The position numbers and the translations under genes were made by a program. A stretch of DNA of 64,000 bases from Mycolicibacterium fluoranthenivorans (GTDB lineage: Bacteria; Actinomycetota; Actinomycetes; Mycobacteriales; Mycobacteriaceae): positions 1 through 64,000 of the forward strand of contig NZ_JAANOW010000002.1 of assembly GCF_011758805.1 (NCBI RefSeq). Reading direction: 5' to 3'. Positions within the stretch are counted from its first letter, which is position 1. Each line of letters begins with the position of its first letter. Below the pieces are notes generated by a model. The model searched no databases. It saw only the letters and a list, made by a program, of their open reading frames with translations, and was not told the origin of the DNA. Positions 9,025 to 18,261 of this stretch are shown in pieces.

Positions 9025-10317
9025 GTGGCCGCACTGGTACAGCAGTATCTGGACCTGATCCGATCCGAGCACGCCGGGGTGGCCGAGGGCGCGCTGGCCA
9101 GCTACATCCCGGAGCTGACCACTGTCGACCCGGACGGATTCGGCGTCTCGCTTTCCTCCTCCGATGGATTTGTCTACGAATCAGGGGATGCGGCACTGGA
9201 ATTCACCATCCAGTCGATCTCCAAGCCGTTCACCTACGCGCTCGCCCTGGATCAGATCGGGCAGCGGGCGGTCGATGCGAAGATCGGCGTCGAACCGTCC
9301 GGTGAGGCGTTCAACGAGATCAGCGTCGACCCTGCGACCAAGACACCGAAGAACCCGATGATCAATGCCGGTGCGATCGCGGCCGTGTCGCTGGTTCCGG
9401 GTGCCACACCGGATGAGAAGTTCGCACTGATCCGAGAGTTCTACTCGGCGTTCGCGGGCAGACAGCTGGAGATCGATCCGCAGGTGTACGCATCGGAGAA
9501 GCGCACCGGCAGTCGCAACCGCGCGATCGCCTACATGCTGGCCAGTTTCGGTGTGCTCGACGGTGATCCCGACGACGTACTCGACGTGTACTTCAGGCAG
9601 TGCTCGTTCAACGTCACGACCACCGACCTGGCCCGGATGGCCGCCACGCTGGCCCGCGGCGGTATCAATCCGATGACCGGCCGCCGGGTCACCGACGCCG
9701 CGGTGGTCAGGCGCACCTTGTCGGTGATGGTGACGTGCGGGATGTACGACGCGGCCGGTGACTGGGTGAGTGCGGTCGGCATGCCGGCCAAGAGTGGGGT
9801 GGGCGGCGGGATCGTGGCAGTGCTGCCTGGACAGGTGGGCATCGGTGTCTATTCGCCGCTACTGGACGCCAAGGGCAACAGTGTGCGGGGAGTTCGGTTG
9901 TGCCGCAGTCTGTCCGAGCAGCTGGGGCTGCACTTCCTGACCGTGTCGCGGGATTCCCGCGCCACCCTGCGGGCCGTCTACCAGCCACACGACAACATCC
10001 GCGTCTACGAGACGCATGGTGATCTGCTGTTCTGCGGGGCGGAGCAAGTGGTGCGCACCGTCGACCGCGGCTGCGACGATTTCAGGGTGGGGATCCTGGA
10101 TGTCTCGCGGGTCGACGACATCGACGACGCGGCCAGGGGCCTGCTGTCCGGGATGAGTGCGGCGCTGCGCGACCGTGGCAAGGCCGGGCTGATCGTGGAC
10201 CCTGACCGTGTGGTGATCCCCGACGGGTCCGAGTTCGAGAACATCCGGTACGCGACCATCGAGCAAGCCGTGGACGCCGCCCAGACATTCATCCGTGAGC
10301 AGTTCTCAGACCGGTAG
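9025..10317 (+). CDS. glsA: Glutaminase A with C-terminal STAS domain
   Basis: 430 aa. Hydrolyses L-glutamine to glutamate and ammonia. The serine-dependent beta-lactamase-like fold is marked by S64-x-x-K67 (QSISKPF), NAGAIA and the EKRTGSRN segment. Residues from about 325 form a STAS-like domain (VYETHGDLLF, LDVSRVDDID), a known fusion in actinobacterial glutaminases. GTG 9025 is preceded by TAGACT 8 bp upstream, a -10-like hexamer overlapping the preceding stop codon, so a leaderless message is possible. The 3' end overlaps the convergent cyclase gene by 12 bp. Confidence 0.92.
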   Translation: MAALVQQYLDLIRSEHAGVAEGALASYIPELTTVDPDGFGVSLSSSDGFVYESGDAALEFTIQSISKPFTYALALDQIGQRAVDAKIGVEPSGEAFNEISVDPATKTPKNPMINAGAIAAVSLVPGATPDEKFALIREFYSAFAGRQLEIDPQVYASEKRTGSRNRAIAYMLASFGVLDGDPDDVLDVYFRQCSFNVTTTDLARMAATLARGGINPMTGRRVTDAAVVRRTLSVMVTCGMYDAAGDWVSAVGMPAKSGVGGGIVAVLPGQVGIGVYSPLLDAKGNSVRGVRLCRSLSEQLGLHFLTVSRDSRATLRAVYQPHDNIRVYETHGDLLFCGAEQVVRTVDRGCDDFRVGILDVSRVDDIDDAARGLLSGMSAALRDRGKAGLIVDPDRVVIPDGSEFENIRYATIEQAVDAAQTFIREQFSDR

Positions 10318-11910
10318 TGCCAGCCGGGTCGGCGCGTCCAGCCCGCGCAGGGTGACTCTGTCACCCAGAGTCCAATGGGCGCTTTCGGTTTCGGTGGCAC
10401 CGCGCAGCGTGTCCGAAGACGCCACCAGATGGCCGGGTACCGACTTGGCGAATTCGCACAACCGGGCGGCCTCGTTGACCGGCTCGCCGATGACGGTGTA
10501 CTCGAATCGGTCCTTGGCGCCGACGTTGCCCGCCACCACCTGACCCGCCGTCACACCGATACCGGCTTTCAACTCGGGGACCTCGGCGCGGAGCCGGGTG
10601 GCGATGGCCCGAGCGGCCCCCAGCGCCTCGTCCTCGGGGTTCGGCAGTGAGACGGGCGCACCGAATACCGCCAGCACCGCGTCGCCCTCGAACTTGTTGA
10701 CCAGGCCGTGATGGCGGTCCACCTCGTCGACGATGACCGCGAAGAAACGGTTCAGCAGCGCGACCACCTCGACCGCCGGGCGGCTGGTCACCAGCGCGGT
10801 CGAGCCGATCACGTCGACGAAAATCACTGCGGCATGGCGTTCTTCACCGCCGAGTTGAGGCCGTTCCTTCTCCGCGAGCGCCGCGACCTCGCGTCCGACG
10901 TGCTGGCCGAACAGGTCGCGTACGCGTTCGCGCTCGCGCAGGCCGACGACCATGGCGTTGAAGCCGCGCTGGAGTTGGCCGAGTTCGGTGCCGTCGAAGA
11001 CGACCAACTCGGTGTCCAGATCGCCCCGTTCCACCCGGTTGAGCGCGGCGCGTACGACGCGCACCGGGGTGGCGGTGAGCCAGGACAGGATCCACATCAG
11101 GATGAAGCCGAACACCAGCGCGAACGTCGCGAGGATCATCACCGCGACGGTGAACTGCGTCGGTGACACGATGTGCAGCGAGAGCGTGATGATCGCGGCC
11201 AGCAGGATGCCCAGCACGGGCACCCCCGAGCCGAGCGCCCAGACCGTCAGGGTCCGGCCCATGATGCCGGGGGCGAACCGCCGCGGCGGGGGACCGACCT
11301 CGAGGGCCTGTGCGGCCACCGGTCGCAGGGCGAACTCGGTGAACAGGTAGCAGCTTGCCGAGACCACGATGCCGGGAAAGCTGATGCCGAGCAGCACCTT
11401 CGGGATGTAGTTGGTGTCCTGCAGTCCGTACAACACGGTCAGCACGACGGTGCCGCCGCCCCACAGCGCCAAGAGCACGCGGGTGAGCCGCCACGGCGCG
11501 AAGAACGTGTTGCGCTGATCTTGCGGCGTCGGTTCTCGTTCCTCGATCGCCCACCGGACGTTGTTGATGACCCGGTTGGTCGCCCAGACGACTCCGACGA
11601 TGAAGGCCAGCACGATGTAAGCCGGTGCCACCGCGAACGTGATCCATCGCACCCGTGCGTCGAACACGCTGGGAACCGGGAAGGTGACCGTGACGACCAG
11701 GACGGCCACACCGACACCGATGAGATTGGCCCCGAGTGCGAACGTGGTGAGGATGGTCTGGATGCGTACGCGGCGGCGTTGCTGGGTCTCCGAAACGCGA
11801 CCGAGAATCCATGATCCGTAGGCCGGGGTGCTCGGCACCCGGCTGCTCTGGCTGGTCACCTTCTCCAACACCAGCCCGAGTCTTTGCGCGGTGCTCTTCT
11901 TGGCCGTCAT
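10306..11910 (-). CDS. Membrane-bound class III adenylate cyclase with HAMP domain (Rv1318c/Rv1319c/Rv1320c type)
   Basis: 534 aa. Six predicted membrane helices (about 60-280) are followed by a HAMP linker with [21 protein letters not shown] and a class III cyclase domain. Catalytic features seen: metal-binding Asp in FVDVIGS and in FEGDAVLA, the Lys of NKFEGD, and the Asn/Arg pair in NEAARL. Makes cAMP from ATP at the membrane. M. tuberculosis has three paralogues here; only one is present. A CRP site (7056) and an Rv1339-type cAMP phosphodiesterase (34081) are in the same window. Confidence 0.92.
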   Translation of the reverse strand: MTAKKSTAQRLGLVLEKVTSQSSRVPSTPAYGSWILGRVSETQQRRRVRIQTILTTFALGANLIGVGVAVLVVTVTFPVPSVFDARVRWITFAVAPAYIVLAFIVGVVWATNRVINNVRWAIEEREPTPQDQRNTFFAPWRLTRVLLALWGGGTVVLTVLYGLQDTNYIPKVLLGISFPGIVVSASCYLFTEFALRPVAAQALEVGPPPRRFAPGIMGRTLTVWALGSGVPVLGILLAAIITLSLHIVSPTQFTVAVMILATFALVFGFILMWILSWLTATPVRVVRAALNRVERGDLDTELVVFDGTELGQLQRGFNAMVVGLRERERVRDLFGQHVGREVAALAEKERPQLGGEERHAAVIFVDVIGSTALVTSRPAVEVVALLNRFFAVIVDEVDRHHGLVNKFEGDAVLAVFGAPVSLPNPEDEALGAARAIATRLRAEVPELKAGIGVTAGQVVAGNVGAKDRFEYTVIGEPVNEAARLCEFAKSVPGHLVASSDTLRGATETESAHWTLGDRVTLRGLDAPTRLALPV

Positions 11911-11945
11911 CGTGGCGTCAGCCTAGTGACAACGCCCGGGCAATC

Positions 11946-11951
11946 TATGGT
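11946..11951 (+). promoter_or_regulatory. -10 element of a probable leaderless nucS promoter
   Basis: TATGGT fits the mycobacterial TANNNT -10 and sits 6 bp before the GTG of nucS, so transcription would begin at or very near the start codon. No Shine-Dalgarno sequence is present, consistent with leaderless translation. Confidence 0.5.
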
Positions 11952-11957
11952 GGTTCG

Positions 11958-12644
11958 GTGCGCCTCGTCATCGCCCAATGCACCGTCGATTACGTCGGAC
12001 GCCTCACCGCCCATCTGCCGTCGGCCCGTCGGCTGCTGTTGTTCAAGGCCGACGGCTCGGTGAGCGTGCACGCCGACGACCGTGCCTACAAGCCGCTGAA
12101 CTGGATGAGCCCGCCGTGCTGGGTCACCGAGGGCGTCCCGGACGCCTCGGCCGACGGCGCCGAGATGGTGTGGGTGGTGGAGAACAAAGCGGGGGAACAG
12201 CTTCGCATCACCGTGCAGGACGTCGAGCACGACTCCAGTCATGAGCTCGGGGTGGACCCGGGATTGGTCAAGGACGGTGTCGAGGCACACCTGCAGGTGC
12301 TGCTCGCCGAACACGTCGAACTGCTCGGGGCGGGGTTCACTCTGGTGCGCCGCGAGTACATGACGGCGATCGGCCCGGTGGACCTGATGTGCCGGGATGA
12401 GACCGGTCGGTCGGTGGCCGTGGAGATCAAACGGCGCGGTGAGATCGACGGCGTGGAACAGTTGACCCGTTATCTGGAGCTGCTCAACCGCGATACCGTG
12501 CTGGCGCCGGTGAGTGGTGTCTTCGCCGCCCAGCAGATCAAGCCGCAGGCCCGTACGCTGGCCGAGGATCGCGGAATTCGTTGTGTCGTACTGGATTACG
12601 ACAAGATGCGTGGGATGGACAACGACGAGTTCCGGCTGTTCTGA
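11958..12644 (+). CDS. nucS: Mismatch-specific endonuclease NucS/EndoMS
   Basis: 228 aa. In actinobacteria, which lack MutS/MutL, NucS cleaves both strands at mismatches and keeps mutation rates low. The N-terminal beta domain ([12 protein letters not shown]) and the C-terminal nuclease domain are present, with metal-binding Asp in VDLMC and the ExK motif [12 protein letters not shown] 11958 matches the N-terminus recalled for M. tuberculosis Rv1321; the longer frame to 11811 overlaps the divergent cyclase. The stop shares one base with the next start (TGATG). Confidence 0.95.
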   Translation: MRLVIAQCTVDYVGRLTAHLPSARRLLLFKADGSVSVHADDRAYKPLNWMSPPCWVTEGVPDASADGAEMVWVVENKAGEQLRITVQDVEHDSSHELGVDPGLVKDGVEAHLQVLLAEHVELLGAGFTLVRREYMTAIGPVDLMCRDETGRSVAVEIKRRGEIDGVEQLTRYLELLNRDTVLAPVSGVFAAQQIKPQARTLAEDRGIRCVVLDYDKMRGMDNDEFRLF

Positions 12645-12940
12645 TGGGCCGTCGCCCGAACCGGCGCGCGCAGCCGGTGCGGCCGCTGCCGTCGCCGCCG
12701 CGGGTCGAAGCGGGGCCGGACGGCTACGACTACCACGTCCGGCCGGTGCCGGCGGCGCGTGCCGAGAAGACCTACCGCTGTCCCGGTTGCGATCACGAGA
12801 TCAAGCCGGGGACCGCGCATGTGCTGGTGTGGCCGGCGGGTCCGGGCGGTGTTGAGGCCGATATCGACGACCGTAGGCACTGGCATACGCCGTGCTGGGC
12901 CAACAGGGCCAACCGAGGCCCGACCCGCAAGTGGAGCTAG
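12644..12940 (+). CDS. Conserved small protein of the nucS operon (Rv1322 type), putative zinc-binding
   Basis: 98 aa, function unknown. A Pro/Arg-rich N-terminus precedes a compact region with CPGC (about residues 45-48) and a later HWHTPCW, which together could bind one zinc ion. It overlaps nucS by one base and is therefore translationally coupled, matching the Rv1321-Rv1322 order. A role linked to NucS is suggested only by this coupling. Confidence 0.8.
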   Translation: MGRRPNRRAQPVRPLPSPPRVEAGPDGYDYHVRPVPAARAEKTYRCPGCDHEIKPGTAHVLVWPAGPGGVEADIDDRRHWHTPCWANRANRGPTRKWS

Positions 12941-12947
12941 TGGCTCG

Positions 12948-13424
12948 TCAGTGGTCGCTGGAGGCGGCGGGTTCGACGAGTTCGATCAGCACACCGCCGG
13001 CATCCTTGGGGTGGACGAAGTTGATCCGCGAGTTCGCGGTGCCGCGCCGCGGCGCGTCGTAGAGCAGCCGGACGCCGTCGGCGCGCAGGCGCTCGGAGAG
13101 GGCGTCGATATCGCTGGTGCGGTAGGCCAGCTGCTGCAGGCCGGGGCCGCGGGTATCGATGAACTTGGCGATGGTGGACTTCTCGTCCAACGGGGAGAGC
13201 AACTGGATCTGCGCGCTGCCCTTGGCCGCGCCGCGCACCGAGAGCATGGCCTCGCGGACGCCCTGCTCCTCGTTGACCTCCTCGTGCAGCACGATCATGC
13301 CGAGGTGGTCGTGGTACCACTTGATCGCGGCGTCCAGATCCGGCACGGCGATACCGACGTGGTCGATGGCGGTCACCAGTGCGCTGGCAAGGGCCGGACG
13401 GGTGTCGACGTGCTCGGTGGTCAT
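12948..13424 (-). CDS. mce: Methylmalonyl-CoA epimerase (VOC superfamily)
   Basis: 158 aa. Interconverts (2R)- and (2S)-methylmalonyl-CoA in propionyl-CoA metabolism. The vicinal-oxygen-chelate fold shows as two paired modules: DHVGIAVPDLDAAIKWY with a metal-ligand His, and LIELVEP with a ligand Glu near the C-terminus. Syntenic with Rv1322A, between the nucS operon and fadA4. It is transcribed divergently from fadA4. Confidence 0.9.
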   Translation of the reverse strand: MTTEHVDTRPALASALVTAIDHVGIAVPDLDAAIKWYHDHLGMIVLHEEVNEEQGVREAMLSVRGAAKGSAQIQLLSPLDEKSTIAKFIDTRGPGLQQLAYRTSDIDALSERLRADGVRLLYDAPRRGTANSRINFVHPKDAGGVLIELVEPAASSDH

Positions 13425-13461
13425 AGACTAAAAGTAACCTGACATAGTCGATTTTATGCCT

Positions 13462-13477
13462 GTGTGATAGGCCACAC
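13462..13477. promoter_or_regulatory. Candidate operator: GTGTG-N6-CACAC inverted repeat
   Basis: Perfect 5-bp arms in the short divergent region between the epimerase gene and fadA4, about 45 bp upstream of the fadA4 start. Its position suggests control of fadA4, of the epimerase, or of both. No regulator can be named. Confidence 0.35.
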
Positions 13478-13520
13478 TAAGCTCGTTCGGCGCGCTTTAC
13501 ATAACCTTTGGAGGATGGAC

Positions 13521-14714
13521 ATGACGACCTCGGTGATCGTGGCGGGCGCCCGCACCCCGGTGGGCAAGCTGATGGGCTCGCTCAAGGACTTCTCGGGTAC
13601 TGATCTGGGGGCGATCGCCATCAAAGGTGCGCTGGAGAAGGCGGGTGTGGACGCCTCCGTCGTGGACTACGTGATCATGGGTCAGGTGCTGACCGCCGGT
13701 GCCGGTCAGATGCCGGCACGCCAGTCCGCCGTCGCCGCCGGGATCGGCTGGGATGTGCCCGCCCTGACCATCAACAAGATGTGCCTGTCGGGTATCGACG
13801 CCATCGCGCTGGCCGATCAGCTGATCCGCGCCGGCGAGTTCGAGGTCGTGGTCGCCGGTGGCCAGGAATCGATGAGCCAGGCCCCGCACCTGCTGCCCAA
13901 GAGTCGCGAGGGCTTCAAGTACGGCGACACCACGCTGGTGGATCACCTGGCTTACGACGGTCTGTACGACGTGTTCACCGACCAGCCGATGGGCGCGCTC
14001 ACCGAGCAGCGCAACGATGTCGACCAGTTCACCCGCGCCCAGCAGGACGAACTGGCCGCCCAATCGCACCAGAAGGCCGCGGCGGCCTGGAAGGACGGCG
14101 TATTCGCGGATGAGGTCGTGCCGGTGCAGATCCCGCAGCGCAAGGGTGACCCGCTCGAGTTCAATGAGGATGAGGGCATTCGCGCCAACACCACCGCCGA
14201 ATCGCTGAGCGGACTCAAGCCCGCCTTCCGCAAGGACGGCACCATCACCGCCGGTTCGGCCTCGCAGATCTCCGACGGAGCCGCGGCGGTCGTCGTGATG
14301 AGCAAGGCCAAGGCGCAGGAGCTCGGGCTGAGCTGGCTGGCCGAGATCGGTGCGCACGGTGTGGTCGCCGGTCCGGACTCGACGCTGCAGAGCCAGCCGG
14401 CCAACGCGATCAAGAAGGCCATGGCGCGCGAGGGCATCACGGTCGATCAACTCGATGTCGTCGAGATCAACGAGGCGTTCGCCGCGGTGTCGCTGGCGTC
14501 GGCCCGCGAATTGGGGTTGGACGAGGCGGCTGTCGCTGCCAAGGTGAACGTCAACGGCGGCGCCATTGCCATCGGCCACCCGATCGGGATGTCCGGTGCC
14601 CGGATCACCCTGCATGCGGCGCTGGAGCTGGCACGCAAGGGCTCGGGTTACGCCGTCGCCGCGCTGTGCGGAGCCGGTGGCCAGGGCGACGCGCTGATTC
14701 TGCGCCGCCCCTGA
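13521..14714 (+). CDS. fadA4: Acetyl-CoA C-acetyltransferase (thiolase) FadA4
   Basis: 397 aa. Condenses two acetyl-CoA or thiolyses acetoacetyl-CoA. All thiolase signatures are present: nucleophile Cys88 in [10 protein letters not shown], the NEAFA motif, the catalytic His in GHPIGMSGA and the second Cys in ALCGAGGQG. The ATG at 13521 has GGAGG about 7 bp upstream, and an in-frame ATG two codons earlier is less well placed. Syntenic with Rv1323. Confidence 0.95.
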   Translation: MTTSVIVAGARTPVGKLMGSLKDFSGTDLGAIAIKGALEKAGVDASVVDYVIMGQVLTAGAGQMPARQSAVAAGIGWDVPALTINKMCLSGIDAIALADQLIRAGEFEVVVAGGQESMSQAPHLLPKSREGFKYGDTTLVDHLAYDGLYDVFTDQPMGALTEQRNDVDQFTRAQQDELAAQSHQKAAAAWKDGVFADEVVPVQIPQRKGDPLEFNEDEGIRANTTAESLSGLKPAFRKDGTITAGSASQISDGAAAVVVMSKAKAQELGLSWLAEIGAHGVVAGPDSTLQSQPANAIKKAMAREGITVDQLDVVEINEAFAAVSLASARELGLDEAAVAAKVNVNGGAIAIGHPIGMSGARITLHAALELARKGSGYAVAALCGAGGQGDALILRRP

Positions 14715-14779
14715 GCGCGTTCTCAACCTTCAACGACAGGGCGTAGTAGCTCAGTGCTTGCTCGGGCACAATGGGCCCT

Positions 14780-15157
14780 ATGGCACGCATGGTCAGCGGT
14801 GAACGCGCCGCGAGTTGGTTCCGGCTGGTGGCCGGCGCCGAAGCCGTCAGCTGGGTCGGTCTGCTGGTGGGGATGTACTTCAAATACCTGGGTACACCCC
14901 GCACCGAGATCGGCGTGAAGGTGTTCGGCCCGATCCACGGTGGCATCTTCATCGCCTTCGTGGTGCTGGCGCTGCTGGTCGGGTTGGCCCACAAGTGGTC
15001 GTTGTCCACCTGGACAGCGGCATTGCTGGCCAGCATCGTGCCGTTGGCGAGTGTGATCTTCGTCATCTGGGCGGATCGCACCGGCCGGCTGGGTGTCCGA
15101 AGCGACGGGAAGACAACGCGGGGCGAACCAGCCGGGTCGAGCGCGCCGGCGACGTGA
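14780..15157 (+). CDS. DUF3817 family small membrane protein
   Basis: 125 aa. Three hydrophobic segments at about 15-33, 50-72 and 80-100 with the DUF3817 pattern (WVGLLVGMYFKYLG, then FGPIHGGIFIAFV). Function unknown. A second family member lies at 37691. ATG 14780 is preferred; an in-frame ATG at 14771 would add three residues. Ends 13 bp before the thioredoxin-like gene. Confidence 0.8.
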   Translation: MARMVSGERAASWFRLVAGAEAVSWVGLLVGMYFKYLGTPRTEIGVKVFGPIHGGIFIAFVVLALLVGLAHKWSLSTWTAALLASIVPLASVIFVIWADRTGRLGVRSDGKTTRGEPAGSSAPAT

Positions 15158-15170
15158 CAGACTTGTCGAT

Positions 15171-16052
15171 GTGACACGACCCCGGTCTTCTCTGGGCCCC
15201 GCGCTGGCTGGCGCGGTCGATCTGTCGGCCCTCAAGCAACCTCCGCCCTCACAAGCCGCCGCCGCGGGCCCGTCGGGTGCCGTTCAGGTAACCGAAGCCA
15301 ACCTCGAAGCCGAGGTCCTGGTCCGTTCCGGCGAGAAACCCGTGGTGGTGCTGCTGTGGACCCCACGCAGCGAGGCCAGCGCCGCGCTCGGCGACGCCTT
15401 CGCCGAGCTGGCCGCGGCCGACGGCGGCAGCTGGGTGCTGGCCATGGTCAACGTCGACACCACCCCGCGGGTGGCGCAGATGTTCGGCGTGCAGGCGGTA
15501 CCCACCGTGGTGGCAGTGGTCGGCGGGCAGCCGGTCGCCAGCTTCCAGGGGCCGCAGCCGCCCGAGCAGCTGCGGCGGTGGATCGACTCACTGCTGCAGG
15601 CCGCGGGCAACCCCGGCGGCGGGGGAGACGAGGCCGAGCAGGTCGACCCCGAAGTGGAGGCCGCCCGCGCGCATCTGGACAACGGTGACTTCGACGCCGC
15701 CCTGGCCGCCTATCGGGCGATTCTCGCGGCCAAGCCCAACGACGCCGAGGCCACCGGGGCGATCCGGCAGATCTCGTTCCTGCAGCGGGCCACCACGCAC
15801 AGTCCCGACGCCGTGGCGGCGGCCGACGCCGCCCCCGACGCTATCGAGGCCGCATTCGCCGCCGCCGATGTCGAGATCCTGCAGCAGAGCGTCGCACCGG
15901 CGTTCAACAGGCTGATCGCGCTGGTCAAGCGGACCGCGGGCGATGACCGCACCAAGGTGCGGACCCGCCTGATCGAACTTTTCGAACTGTTCGACGCCGC
16001 CGACCCGGATGTCATCGCGGGCCGGCGCAACCTGGCCAACGCCCTGTACTGA
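15171..16052 (+). CDS. Cysteine-free thioredoxin-like/TPR protein (CnoX/YbbN type, Rv1324)
   Basis: 293 aa. A thioredoxin fold (about 55-150) keeps the cis-Pro segment QAVPTVVAV, but the WCxxC position reads LLWTPRSEA and has no cysteine. A tetratricopeptide-like helical region follows (ARAHLDNGDFDAALAAYRAIL and onward), as in the E. coli chlorine-induced holdase CnoX/YbbN. The expected role is a chaperone or adaptor rather than a disulfide reductase. GTG 15171 is chosen by homology to Rv1324. Confidence 0.88.
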   Translation: MTRPRSSLGPALAGAVDLSALKQPPPSQAAAAGPSGAVQVTEANLEAEVLVRSGEKPVVVLLWTPRSEASAALGDAFAELAAADGGSWVLAMVNVDTTPRVAQMFGVQAVPTVVAVVGGQPVASFQGPQPPEQLRRWIDSLLQAAGNPGGGGDEAEQVDPEVEAARAHLDNGDFDAALAAYRAILAAKPNDAEATGAIRQISFLQRATTHSPDAVAAADAAPDAIEAAFAAADVEILQQSVAPAFNRLIALVKRTAGDDRTKVRTRLIELFELFDAADPDVIAGRRNLANALY

Positions 16053-16061
16053 CCGGCCGGA

Positions 16062-18257
16062 TCAGGCCGGTTCGAACCAGAGCGCGGCCAGCGGCGGCAG
16101 CGACATCACCGCCGACGCGGGACGGCCGTGCCAGGGCTGTGCGGTGGCCTCGACAGAGCCGAGATTGCCCAGCCCGGCACCGTTGTAGATCGTCGCGTCG
16201 GTATTGAGCACCTCACGCCACGTCCCGGTATGGGGCAACCCGAGGCGGTACTGGGCATGCTCGCTTCCGGAGAAGTTGAACACGCAGGCCAGCACCGATC
16301 CGTCATCGCCGAAGCGCAGGAAGCTCAGCACATTGTTGGCCGAGTCGTTGGCGTCGATCCAGGAGTAACCGTCGGGAACGGTATCCCTGGACCACAGGGC
16401 ACGACGGCTGCGGTACAGCCGGTTGATATCGGCGACCAGCTGCTGGATGCCGGTGGAGAAGCTCTGTTCGCCCAGCTGATACCAGTCCAGCCCACGTTCC
16501 TCGGACCATTCGGCGCGCTGCCCGAACTCTTGTCCCATGAACAGCAGCTGTTTACCGGGGTGTGCCCACTGGTAGGCCAGCAGGCTTCGGACGCCGGCGG
16601 CCTTGTTGTGGTCGTTGCCCGGCATCCGGCCCCACAGGGTGCCCTTGCCGTGCACCACCTCGTCGTGGCTGATCGGCAGCACGTAGTTCTCGCTGAACGC
16701 GTACAGCATCGAGAAGGTCATCTCGTGATGGTGGAAGCTGCGGTGGATGGGATCGCGGGCGATGTAGGCCAGCGTGTCGTTCATCCAGCCCATGTTCCAT
16801 TTCATGGAAAAGCCAAGGCCGCCAAGGTTGGTCGGGCGGGTGACGCCGGGCCATGAGGTGGACTCCTCGGCGACGGTGACGATGCCCGGGTGGATCTTGT
16901 GCACCGTGGCGTTCATCTCCTGCAGGAACTGCACTGCTTCCAGATTCTCCCGGCCGCCGTATTCGTTGGGTGTCCAGCCGTCCGCGGGCCGCGAGTAGTC
17001 CAGGTACAGCATGGAGGCCACGGCATCGACCCGCAGCCCGTCGATGTGGAACTCCTGTAGCCAGTACAGCGCGTTGGCCACCAAGAAGTTGCGCACCTCG
17101 GGCCGGCCGAAGTCGAATACGTAAGTACCCCAGTCGAGTTGCTCGCCACGTCGGGGGTCGGCATGCTCGTAGAGGGCGGTGCCGTCGAACCGTCCGAGTG
17201 CCCAGGCGTCCTTCGGGAAATGGGCGGGCACCCAGTCGACGATGACACCGATCCCGGCCTGGTGCAGTGTGTCGACCAGGTGCCGGAACTCGTCGGGCGT
17301 ACCGAGCCGTGAGGTCGGCGCGTAGTAGGACGTGACCTGGTACCCCCACGACCCGCCGAACGGATGTTCGGCGACCGGGAGCAACTCCACATGGGTGAAG
17401 CCCTGTGCCACCACGTATTCGGTGAGTTCGTCGGCCAGCTGGCGGTAGCTCAGGCCCGGCCGCCACGACATCAGGTGCACCTCGTAGGTGCTCATCGGCT
17501 CGAATACCGGGTTGCGCAGGGTGCGTCCGGCCATCCAGTCGCCGTCGCTCCACTCATACGAGCTGGTGTTCACCCGCGATGCGGTGTGCGGTGGCACCTC
17601 GGTGGCGAAGGCCATCGGATCGGCCCGGTCGGACACCACGCCGTCGGCGCCGTGTACCCGGAACTTGTACATGCCGTCGGTGGGGAAGCCGGGCCAGAAC
17701 ACCTCCCACACGCCGGACGAACCAAGGCTGCGCATCGGCGCCTCGATGCCATCCCAATGATTGAACTCGCCGATAAGGCTGACGCCCTTGGCATTCGGCG
17801 CCCACACCGCGAACGACACCCCGGGTACCGGGCCGTCGGCGGTGGTGAAGGTGCGCGGATGTGCGCCCAGCATCTCCCACAGCCGCTCGTGCCTGCCCTC
17901 GGCGAACAGGTGCATGTCCATCTCGCCCACCGTGGGCAGGAATCGGTACGGGTCGGCCACGGTGAGCACGGGCGCACCCGGATAGCCGAGCTCCAGTCGG
18001 TAGTCGATCAGTCCGGTGATCGGCACCGCCACCGCGAACAATCCGCCGTCGATATGGGTGGCCTCGTAGCGCACCCCGCCGATCACGGCGGCCACCGTCT
18101 CGGCGTGCGGGCGCAAGGCGCGGATGACGGTGTGGTCGCCGTATTCCTGGGCACCCAGGATGGAGTGCGGGTCGTGGTGCTCGCCGGTCAGCAGGCGGTG
18201 CAGATCGGCATCGTCGGGACGCAGGTGAGTGCTGGTGGCCGGGTTGATCCGGGTCAT
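16062..18257 (-). CDS. glgB: 1,4-alpha-glucan branching enzyme GlgB (GH13)
   Basis: 731 aa, the length recalled for M. tuberculosis GlgB. It introduces alpha-1,6 branches into glycogen or capsular glucan. Order: N-terminal CBM48-type modules (GEFNHWDG), then the GH13 barrel with nucleophile Asp in [10 protein letters not shown], acid Glu in [10 protein letters not shown] and transition-state Asp in ISHDEVVHG, then a C-terminal beta domain. The start lies 4 bp after the glgE stop, so glgE-glgB form one operon. Confidence 0.97.
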   Translation of the reverse strand: MTRINPATSTHLRPDDADLHRLLTGEHHDPHSILGAQEYGDHTVIRALRPHAETVAAVIGGVRYEATHIDGGLFAVAVPITGLIDYRLELGYPGAPVLTVADPYRFLPTVGEMDMHLFAEGRHERLWEMLGAHPRTFTTADGPVPGVSFAVWAPNAKGVSLIGEFNHWDGIEAPMRSLGSSGVWEVFWPGFPTDGMYKFRVHGADGVVSDRADPMAFATEVPPHTASRVNTSSYEWSDGDWMAGRTLRNPVFEPMSTYEVHLMSWRPGLSYRQLADELTEYVVAQGFTHVELLPVAEHPFGGSWGYQVTSYYAPTSRLGTPDEFRHLVDTLHQAGIGVIVDWVPAHFPKDAWALGRFDGTALYEHADPRRGEQLDWGTYVFDFGRPEVRNFLVANALYWLQEFHIDGLRVDAVASMLYLDYSRPADGWTPNEYGGRENLEAVQFLQEMNATVHKIHPGIVTVAEESTSWPGVTRPTNLGGLGFSMKWNMGWMNDTLAYIARDPIHRSFHHHEMTFSMLYAFSENYVLPISHDEVVHGKGTLWGRMPGNDHNKAAGVRSLLAYQWAHPGKQLLFMGQEFGQRAEWSEERGLDWYQLGEQSFSTGIQQLVADINRLYRSRRALWSRDTVPDGYSWIDANDSANNVLSFLRFGDDGSVLACVFNFSGSEHAQYRLGLPHTGTWREVLNTDATIYNGAGLGNLGSVEATAQPWHGRPASAVMSLPPLAALWFEPA

Positions 18258-18261
18258 CGGC

